Source of the DNA: Euzebyaceae bacterium
Lineage (GTDB): Bacteria > Actinomycetota > Nitriliruptoria > Euzebyales > Egibacteraceae
Direction of reading: 5' to 3'
DNA: 21,036 bases
Assembly (NCBI GenBank): GCA_013696915.1
Contig: JACCXR010000036.1
Coordinates: 1-21,036, forward strand
The position numbers and the translations under genes are program-made. The stretch's first letter is position 1; each line of letters starts with the position of its first letter. The notes under the pieces were generated by a model. The model saw nothing but the letters and a program-made list of their open reading frames with translations, did not search any database and was not told the DNA's origin. This document shows, piece by piece, positions 20,910-21,036 of this stretch.

Positions 20910-21036
20910 ATGGCCAAGGCGAAGTTCGAGCGGTCGAAGCCGCATTTGAATATTGGCACGATCGGTCACATCGATCATGGGAAGACGACGCTGACGGCGG
21001 CGATCACGAATGTGCTGCACAAGCAGAATCCGGATG
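20910..21036 (+). CDS. tuf: Elongation factor Tu, N-terminal part (cut by window end)
   Basis: GTPase that brings aminoacyl-tRNA to the ribosome. The 42 residues present (MAKAKFERSKPHLNIGTIGH onward) include the P-loop GHIDHGKTT; Ile replaces the more usual Val in GHVDHGKT, a conservative change. ATG 20910 gives the standard N-terminus; the GGGAGG site is 13 nt away, a long spacing. Codon choice differs from the nuo genes: 9 of 41 codons end in T (CAT, AAT, ATT, GAT) and G-ending codons dominate. The gene continues beyond the window. Confidence 0.96.
   Translation, partial: MAKAKFERSKPHLNIGTIGHIDHGKTTLTAAITNVLHKQNPD

Noticed and set aside
20755..20949. Plus-strand frame across tRNA-Met and the tuf start
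   Set aside because: It overlaps the tRNA and the tuf N-terminus in another frame and has no independent support.

Overview
The window comes from a very GC-rich bacterium, most likely an actinobacterium (Actinomycetota). The signs are GC-dominated third codon positions, frequent GTG starts, tightly overlapping genes, and several genes whose ATG lies only 6-8 nt after a TANNNT -10 box, the layout of leaderless mRNAs common in that phylum. The precise lineage cannot be read from the sequence.

Region 1 (1-12078). After a decayed lipoprotein-like gene at the left edge (1-298, minus) comes one plus-strand operon for respiratory complex I: nuoA, B, C, D, H, I, J, K, L, M, N. The genes overlap or are at most 17 nt apart. 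nuoE, nuoF and nuoG, which form the NADH-oxidising module, are absent between nuoD and nuoH, so the operon encodes the quinone-reducing and proton-pumping modules only. NuoC has a tail of about 340 residues, NuoI a tail of about 110, and NuoL an acidic outside loop of about 60-70. A candidate leaderless 40-codon upstream ORF (401-523) ends exactly on the nuoA start.

Region 2 (12079-16654). htpX (membrane metalloprotease) ends at a strong hairpin terminator that it shares with a convergent 54-residue gene. After that, intact small genes (GNAT acetyltransferase, DUF1801-like, VOC/glyoxalase-fold) alternate with broken ones: an unidentified remnant, a MarR regulator with three frame changes, and a DUF3291 gene with one frameshift. 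All core genes in the window are intact.

Region 3 (16655-20510, minus strand). tRNA-Tyr with yajQ downstream, a vapBC toxin-antitoxin pair with a palindromic operator touching the vapB start, and a ydbS-ydbT pair of membrane PH-domain proteins.

Region 4 (20590-21036). tRNA-Thr(GGT), tRNA-Met(CAT) and the first 42 codons of tuf (EF-Tu), which runs off the right edge. The tuf leader holds two perfect hairpins. The translation-machinery cluster probably continues to the right.

No CRISPR array, insertion sequence, phage gene or unmistakable new multi-gene system was seen. The most original observations are the leader ORF at nuoA, the extended NuoC, NuoI and NuoL without NuoEFG, the recurrent leaderless promoters, the frameshift-rich accessory patch, and the paired hairpins before tuf.
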